Of a stretch of DNA of 64,000 bases, positions 57,789-64,000 are shown piece after piece. Position 1 is the first letter of the stretch, and each line of letters begins with the position of its first letter. Under the pieces are notes generated by a model, which was not told the origin of the DNA, ran no database searches, and was given only the letters and a program-made list of their open reading frames with translations. The stretch comes from Rana temporaria. Taxonomy: Eukaryota > Chordata > Amphibia > Anura > Ranidae. The stretch is taken from the NCBI RefSeq assembly GCF_905171775.1, contig NC_053494.1, forward strand, positions 162,534,101 through 162,598,100, given 5' to 3'. A program made the position numbers and the translations under genes.

Positions 57789-57954
57789 TTGATATGTCAC
57801 ACCTATGAAATAGATGGATTATCTCGGCAAATGAACAATATTTGAGAGAAATAGGCCTTTTGTGTACATAAAAAAAGCCGTAGCTCTTTGCGTTCAGCTC
57901 ATGCTAAATAGGGGCAAATACAAAAGTGTTGCATTTATAATTTTGCTCAGTGTA

Positions 57955-58312
57955 TATATACATGTTATTCTGCACTTGCACTAGGGGGCAAAGGCGATCT
58001 TCGGGTGCCAGGCAATGGATGTTTTCCGGAAACCACCGATCATCGGGCAGAGACACAGAATGGAGCTCTGCCTATATAAACAATCAGAGCTCCATTCTGA
58101 TAGTGGGGAAGTAATAGATTTTCTTTTGCTTCAAAAAAGTATAGCATACATACAAATACAATAGGTTTAATATATTTGAGGATTAGTGAATTTTTACATT
58201 GCAAAATGTATAATTACGTTGAAAAGTGAATGTTAGTTAATAAGGTAAACCTGTATACCCAACCATCTATGAGGGAAATTACAAATCTACAATTTGTGCT
58301 AGAACATGGTGG
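57955..58312. other. Short stretch without gene
   Basis: No recognised features beyond 'cagagctccattctg' and an inverse word near 58060-58100. Confidence 0.4.
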
Positions 58313-58471
58313 GGTTGATTTACTAAAACTGGAGAGTGCACAATCTGGTTCAGCTGTCCAGGTTTTATTTGTCAAAGCTTAATTTAACAAGCTGAAGTTA
58401 GAAGCTGATTGTCTACCATGTACAGTTGCACCAGATTTTGCACTCCCCAGTTTTTGTAACTCAACCCTGGT
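58313..58471. repeat. Palindromic repeat ('ggttgatttactaaaactgg')
   Basis: Left 'ggttgatttactaaaactgg' faces an inverse right end 'ccagtttttgtaactcaacc'; inner words 'agagtgcacaatctggt' and 'accagattttgcactcc' are inverse too. A MITE-like foldback related to 51340-51545. Confidence 0.7.
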
Positions 58472-59887
58472 ATGTCATATATTACAAACAATTGAAGTAA
58501 AAAAGACTAAACATGTGTAGCGCCTGGTTACTTTTCAGAACCGGTGCTAGTGTAAATTTAGAGGGGGTCAGAGAGTTAAGTGACTCATGCTGTTGTTTCT
58601 GGGGTGCTGATCACACCCCAGGCCAACAGGTGGCAGCAGTGGAGTCAAGGAGTTGGATATTTCTTCTAGGCAGCCTATCAGGAGGAGGTTTTCTCGCTGC
58701 GCATGCTGGGGAGGGGAATTTATGGGGCAGATGCCATTTTTCTCGTGTCTTCTTCCTGTGTGGCGCCCGCCTTCAGGGTAGCCATTCCACGACACCCCAG
58801 CAAAATGGCCTTCCGGCTGGGGTGTGCGTGCTATGCAGTGATCCTGGTTCCGGGATCACGTTGGCCCGGAACATCTGATCTACCACTGGGACTCAGTGAG
58901 TCCCCAATCTGAGGAGGTCCTGAGCTGTCCGTTCTGTTGGAGGAAGCTGTCCGGTGGAGAGTCTACTTGAGGAGTGCCAAGAGAGGCTGGTGTTCCAAGA
59001 GAGGCCTGACTATCCACGGGGACCAAGGAAAACAGGTACTGAGAGACTGGACGTTGGTCGCCTATCGGTCGGTTACATAACCAAAACTACCTGAAGGAGA
59101 TCCGGGGTGTTGAATCTGTTAAGGAAGATTCTGGACCATTATCGTCTCCATTATTTTCAGCCATTGGGACGGTCTGTGGCAGATAGAGTTGAGCGGACAC
59201 CTGGATGTTCGACAGGTTCGGCCGAACTTCGGAAAAAAGTCCGGGTTCAGGACCCAAACTTGACCCGAACTTGACCCCGAACCCGAACCCCATTGAAGTC
59301 AATGGGGACCCAAACTTTTCAGTACTAAAATTTCTCTAAAACACTAATGGAAAGGGCTAGAGGGCTGCAAATGGCAGCAAAATGTTGGTAAGAGCATGGC
59401 AAGTACTCTGCAAATAAATGTGGATAGGTAAATAACTTAAAATAATATAAAAAAAAGAATCTTGACCTACGGAGGACGAGGTCCATATGGAGTAGGAGGT
59501 TGAGGTGGCGGTGGATGTGGCGGTGTAGGTGGAAGCGGCGGTGGAGGAGGACGAGGTAGCCAACACAGCAGGTTTTTGTTTTTAATTGATTTATTTTTTA
59601 AATTAGAGTACACCCCAAAAGAGTGAGAAAGATCTAGGGTTGCCACCTCATCCCTTTAAACCCGAACACATAGTAATTACACAGGTTCAGGGGATAATTT
59701 AATGTCGATAAGGCACCAAGTGAGTTTAATTAGCACCTTAATCAGCCAGAGAACCTGTGTAATTAATATGTTTTCGGCTTGAGGTTCACTGACGCCAACC
59801 ACTCATCAGTCTGTTGTTCCATGTCCCTCCACAACTCCTGCGCGGTGTGGGGTTTTCCCCCAAACAGGAAAGTTTTAAAACTGCCTG

Positions 59888-61421
59888 CTATCGTTTACCC
59901 ATGGCTGTGCTGAAGTTGGTGGTGAAAGTGTTACGCTGACCGTGCTTACTGGTCCACGTATCTGTAGTTAGGTGGATCTTGCCACAGATGGCGTTGCACA
60001 GTGCACACCTGATTTTGTCCCCCACTTGGTTGTGCAGGGAAGGGATGGCTTGCCTGGAAAAGTAGTGGCGGCTGGGCACGACGTACTGTGGGACAGCCAA
60101 TGCCATCAGGCTTTTAAAACTCTGCGTCTCCACCAGACGAAATGACAGCATTTCAAAGGCCAGGAATTTTTAAATGCTGGCATTCAGGGCCAGGGATCAC
60201 GGGTGGGTAGGGGGGTACTTCCTCTTCCGCTCCAGTGTTTGGGAGATAGAGAGCTGAACGCTTTCATGGGACATTGTGGAGATGTTTGGTGACCCAGGTG
60301 GTAGTGTTGCTTGCCGGTCCTCTGATTGCGGGGTGGCAGGTGGCACTGTCACTACAGAGGTGGATGAAGAGGCCGAGACTGAAGCAGAAGAGGAAGCAGG
60401 AGGAGCCAGAGACCTTTCTTGGTTTTTGAGGTGTCTACTCCACTGCAGCTCGTGCTTTGCACTTAGATGCCTGGTCATGCAGGTTGTGCTCAGGTTGAGA
60501 ACGTTTATGCCTCGCTTCAGGCTCTGATTGCACAGCGTGCAAACCACTCGTGTCTTGTCATCAGCACATTGTGTGAAGAACTGCCACGCTAGGGAACTCC
60601 TTGGACCTAGCTTTGGTGTACTCGGTCCCTTGCTGCATTGGGCAGTAGCAGGCCTACTGTCTAGGGGACAGACGCTCCGCTTTTGCACCCTGCTCCCTCT
60701 TCTGCTGTGCTGGTGGCTCTGTGCGACCACCGCCTCTTCCTCCGAACTACACAGTTCACCTGCATGACGTTGATTCCATGTGGGGTCAAGTACCTCATCG
60801 TCCTCCACTTCATCTTCCACCCATTCTTCACCACTGCCCTCCTTGTCGGTCTGCACAATTGCGAAAGCAGCAGCAGTTGGCAACTGTGTTTCTTCATCAT
60901 CCGAGACGTGCTGTGATGGTCCCCCCATGTACTCATCTTGAAACATAAGTGGTTGGGCATCGGTGCACTCAATCTCTTCCACTTCTGGGGCAGGGCTAGG
61001 TGGATGGCCCTGGGAAACCATGCTAACAGAGTCATCAAAAAGCAGAAGAGACTGCTGCATGATTTAGGGCTCAGACTGTTTGGCTGATTTGCAAGGGGGT
61101 GAGGTGAAAGACTGATGGACATCGCCTGCAGGTGCCAACTCTGAACTTTCAGCACAAGACTGGTTGGGAGACAATGTGAAGGAACTAGAGGCACTGTCAG
61201 CAAGCCAATCTACTACCGTCTGTTCTGCTCCTGGCCTCAACATTCGTAGAGCCGGATTAGGCCCGACCAAATATCGCTGCAGGCTCTGTCACCTACTCGC
61301 ACCTGAGGAAGGTGTTTCACTTGCTAGCTGGCACAGATCGACCACGTCCTCTCCCTGCAACAGGAGCTCCACCAGCAGCACCACAACCAGGGCCACGTCC
61401 CTTATTTGACGTTCTCCTCAT
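59888..61421 (-). pseudogene. hAT transposase, 5' part, pseudogene
   Basis: hAT transposases cut and paste elements with 8-bp targets. The likely ATG at 61421 starts MRRTSNKGRGPG, a basic Gly-rich N-terminus, but a one-base shift occurs before 61270. From there one frame runs to 59888 with stops at 61064, 60197 and about 60164. Next come an acidic stretch (EEWVEDEVEDDEV) and a BED-type zinc finger: W-FF followed by CTLCNQ, TTCMTRHL and H (codons near 60600-60440). A Ser-rich linker and the opening of the RNase H-like catalytic core (LTTDTWTSKHGQ, with the first catalytic Asp) follow. The remaining catalytic residues and the C-terminal dimerisation domain are missing, so roughly half of a usual 600-700-residue protein is left. 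Confidence 0.9.
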
Positions 61422-61479
61422 ATTTCTCAAATGTAGGATCTTGCCTTAAATGGGTGTTTTTTTAATAGAACAATAGAAG

Positions 61480-62116
61480 AACACTAGCTAAAGTGTTTAT
61501 CTCACACGTACAGATATGGAGGAAAAACTGCAAACACTGGAGGAAACACCGCAAAATATATTTGTTGGCCCTAAATGGGTGTTTTTTGAATAGAACAATA
61601 GATGAAAACTAGCTAAAGTGTGTATCTCACATGTACAGATATGGAGGAAAAACTGCAAACACTGGAGGAAACACTGCAAAATATATTTTTTTTGCCCTAA
61701 ATGGATGTTTTTTTGAATAGCACAATAGAAGAACACTAGCTAAAGTGTGTATCTCACACGTACAGATATGGAGGAAAAAATGCAAACACTGGAGGAAACA
61801 CTGCAAAATATATATTTTTGCCCTAAATGGGTATTTTTTGAATAGCACAATAGAAGAACACTAGCTAAAGTGTGTATCTCACACGTACATATATGAAGGA
61901 AAAACTGTAAACACTGGAGGAAACTCTGCAAAATATATTTTTTGGCCCTAAATAGGTGTTTTTTGAATAGAACAATAGAAGAACACTAGCTAAAGTGTTT
62001 TTCTCACATGTACAGATATGGAGGAAAAACTGCAAACACTGGAGGAAACACTGCAAATTTGTTATTATTTTTTGCCCTAAATGGATGTTTTTTGAATAGC
62101 ACAATAGAAGAAAAGT
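61480..62116. repeat. Tandem block, about 125-bp unit, 5 copies
   Basis: The word 'gctaaagtgt' starts at 61487, 61612, 61739, 61864 and 61989 (spacings 125, 127, 125, 125). Units carry 'tctcacacgtacagatatgg' and 'ggaggaaacactgcaaaata'. It lies in the presumed 5' leader of the hAT gene. The minus-strand frames across it (FLHICTCEIHTLAS-type) are repeat artefacts. Confidence 0.92.
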
Positions 62117-62845
62117 ATCTAAAGGGTGTATCTCACAGTAACATATGCAGTGCTGGTGTAATTTGATTTCTGAAGCAGGACTGACTCCTATATATTTCTG
62201 TCCCTATAAGCACAATCAGAAACTTTTCCCTAAAGTATCTAATGCAGAGTATCTCACAGGAACATATGCAGTGCTGGTGTAATTTGATTTCTGAAGTAGG
62301 ACTGACTCCTATATATTTCTGTCCCTATAAGCACAGTCAGGAACCTTTCCCTAAAGTATCTAATGCAGAGTATCTCACAGGAACATATGCAGCGTTGGTG
62401 TAATATGATTTCTGAAGCAGGACTGACTCCTATATATTTCTGTCCCTATAGGCACAATCAGGAACCTTTCCCTAAAGTATCTAATGCAGAGTATCTCACG
62501 GGAACATATGCAGGGCCAGTGTAATATGATTTCTGAAGCAGGACTGACTCCTATATATTTCTGTCCCTATAAGCACAATCAGGAACCTTTCCCTAAAGTA
62601 TCTAATGCAGAGTATCTCACGGGAACATATGCAGGGCCGGTGTAATATGATTTCTGAAGCAGGACTGACTCCTATATATTTCTGTCCCTATAAGCACAAT
62701 CAGGAACCTTTCCCTAAAGTATCTAATGCAGAGTATCTCACAGGAACATATGCAGCGCTGGTGTAATTTGATTTCTGAAGCAGGACAGTCTGACGCCTAT
62801 ATATTTCTCTCCCTACAAGCAGCAGCAGCAGCCTTTCCCTACCCT
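62117..62845. repeat. Tandem block, 121-bp unit, 6 copies
   Basis: 'tctaatgcagagtatctcac' starts at 62238, 62359, 62480, 62601 and 62722, exactly 121 apart, with a diverged first unit at 62117. Units include 'gaagcaggactgactcctat' and 'ccctataagcacaatcagga'. The fixed spacing implies recent expansion or homogenisation. Confidence 0.94.
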
Positions 62846-62884
62846 AACTAAAGCAGAGTGACGAGCTGTGCTATGTCCCTCTAG

Positions 62885-62935
62885 CTTATATAGAGGCTGG
62901 GTCACATGCTGGGTCACATGCTGCACTGGCCAATC
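62885..62935 (-). promoter_or_regulatory. TATA box and CCAAT-like word of the hAT element
   Basis: On the minus strand the word ctatataag is centred at 62889, a canonical TATA box pointing toward the transposase remnant. About 35-45 bases upstream (62925-62935) lies ATTGG, an inverted CCAAT box. A perfect hairpin (cacagccatgcc / ggcatggctgtg, 62935-62966) lies just beyond. Promoter role is inferred from motif order and position. Confidence 0.6.
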
Positions 62936-63426
62936 ACAGCCATGCCATTAGAAGGCATGGCTGTGATGGCTTCTAGGTCACACAATTAAAACAAATGGTG
63001 ATTGGCTGACCTGCAGCGCGCCATTACATTGCCGAACACCGAACCCGATTCGCTCAACCCTAGTGGCAGAGACTTAACCCCAAGTTCGAGTGACATTCTG
63101 GCTGCCAGGCTTGTGAGAGAGGCCTGTCCAGGTGCGCTGTGCCCACTCTGGCTGTAGTGGTGAATTATAAGTTGTCGTCGGAAGCAGGACTGTTTCCTAT
63201 CTACATACACCTGAATCTGCTATTCTCCATTTCTGTTAACTTTTCACTCTTCATCAAGTTCTACTGTTTTTACCCGGCTGGGAAATAAAAGCACAGAAAA
63301 GACACCTGTTTTGTGGACATTCCATTTACTACAACTCTCATCAAGCACCCTAGACTGCGTAGACACAGAGGTAACGTGCCACCCAAAACAAACCAGCAGC
63401 TCCTTCGGGGGTCAGTGCTACACATG

Positions 63427-64000
63427 TAAGCCTTAACAAAAAAATTATACAATTAGTCAAATAAATTATTGTTTTTATCCAAAAGCGGTAATCAAGCTTA
63501 AAAGAGGGTGAAAGGGGTAAAAAGAAAAGAAAACATAGCATAATTGTTTATATTCTAACTTTTCACTTCTATAAACTGATGCATGGTGATGCAACAGATT
63601 TAGACACGCAAATACATTAAAGGCAAACTCCAGCTCACACCATGGTTACACAAGCAGTTACAGCAACAGTTGTGTTCCTTTTGCGATAAAAGCTTTACAT
63701 AAATAAATATAAGATGATCATTGTAAGCAGCCCCGTCTGTAGTAAATAGCTTGTCTCAACCATTGAACTGCTACATCTGCAGGACAGCTTGTTCTGTTGA
63801 AAACCAACAGACATACTGGCAAGATCACCAGGTGAATGTAATGAAAGAAATAAAGAATGAAAAAGCCAAACGCTATTATTAGTGAAAAAACAAAAAAATA
63901 AACACTAATACATTTCCAGTGAGCAGCTACCACTAAAGAAGTGCAATTACCACACTAATCATGGAGCATAAATAGATTGAAGCAAGCAAACTAAAATTAC
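63427..64000. other. Right edge, no gene
   Basis: AT-rich sequence without recognisable elements. Open frames on the minus strand are hydrophobic but resemble nothing I know. Confidence 0.45.

Larger units (their letters stand above)
55977..57952 (-). mobile_element. Tc1/mariner element on the minus strand, with nested hAT
   Basis: The right end at 57952 is followed by TA. The right inverted repeat (gcaaaattataaatgcaac read inversely; gatgctgattagacagcatg) is matched at left by 55977-56095, but the left end is shortened and lacks the last bases. The right repeat is split by an hAT element at 57271-57788. Without that insert the element is about 1450 bases. Confidence 0.85.
59184..63062 (-). 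mobile_element. 3.9-kb hAT transposon with partial transposase gene
   Basis: Perfect 8-bp duplication GTGGCAGA (59176-59183, 63063-63070). Ends tagagttgagcggac and the inverse ttcgctcaaccctag. On the minus strand, in transcription order: CCAAT-like word and TATA box near 62.89-62.93 kb, a 121-bp tandem block, a 125-bp tandem block, then the 5' half of a transposase gene. The region 59184-59880 follows, where the rest of the gene should be but is largely lost. Inserted in the LTR-like element. Confidence 0.93.
58516..63422 (+). mobile_element. Probable solo LTR, split by an hAT element
   Basis: Outer ends TGTAGCGCCTGG and GTCAGTGCTACA (inverted TGTAGC/GCTACA), flanked by CATG on both sides (58512-58515, 63423-63426). 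Without the hAT insert it is about 1030 bases (58516-59183 plus 63063-63422, with 8 bases counted once). A polyadenylation word (AATAAA) sits near 63284. I see no internal retroelement genes, so this fits a solo LTR left after recombination. It could instead be another TG..CA-ended repeat. Confidence 0.6.

Noticed and set aside
61480..62845. Regularly spaced repeats resembling a CRISPR array
   Set aside because: The units are contiguous 121- and 125-bp tandem repeats without unique spacers, inside a eukaryotic transposon.

Overview
This looks like vertebrate nuclear DNA, most likely from a large, repeat-rich anuran (ranid-like) genome. That assignment is inferred from the repeats: Tc1/mariner elements, hAT elements with 8-bp target duplications, TTAA-flanked foldback elements, TWA-flanked palindromic MITEs with 'gtacacacga' ends, and Penelope-like tails carrying 'acgcgtttcgc'. 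I see no intact host gene, no convincing host exon, no RNA gene and no CRISPR array. Almost every open frame is a chance frame, a frame through a tandem repeat, or part of a dead transposase.

Layout. 1-1146: repeat plus plain sequence. 1147-9585: a 4.2-kb segment present twice in direct tandem, differing as far as I can see by one T; each copy holds a palindromic MITE, a TTAA foldback, an hAT-like element and a second MITE. 9.6-13.9 kb: Penelope-like tails, TTAA elements and the 3' end of a Tc1 element. 13.9-17.3 kb: the longest plain stretch. 17.4-23.6 kb: a MITE, a 1.6-kb hAT element with an internal minisatellite, a nested pair, a cytochrome b5-like pseudogene fragment between inverted arms, a possible Ty3/gypsy fragment, and a Tc1 fragment. 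24-28.9 kb: minisatellites, a cluster of hAT insertions that repeatedly used GTCTAGAC-like targets, and a MITE. 28.9-34 kb: mostly plain sequence plus two repeats. 34.2-35.8 kb: a complete but dead Tc1 element. 36.7-44.2 kb: foldbacks, a palindromic MITE and a minisatellite split by a Penelope-like insertion. 44.4-46.0 kb: a second, better preserved Tc1 element. 46.4-47.9 kb: an hAT element with an internal array. 48.3-50.1 kb: a Tc1 end and two adjoining minisatellites. 50.6-53.5 kb: a 2.9-kb inverted-repeat structure with nested insertions. 53.6-55.9 kb: MITE remnants and plain sequence. 56.0-58.0 kb: a third Tc1 element on the minus strand with an hAT element inside it. 58.5-63.4 kb: a probable solo LTR split by a 3.9-kb hAT element that keeps its promoter, two tandem-repeat blocks and half of its transposase gene.

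Nothing here forms an operon or pathway. What can be read is the order of insertion: many elements sit inside others, and perfect target duplications (8 bp for hAT, TA for Tc1, TTAA, TWA, and 14 bp for one retroelement) show which came last. All five recognisable transposase genes are broken by stops, frameshifts or truncation.
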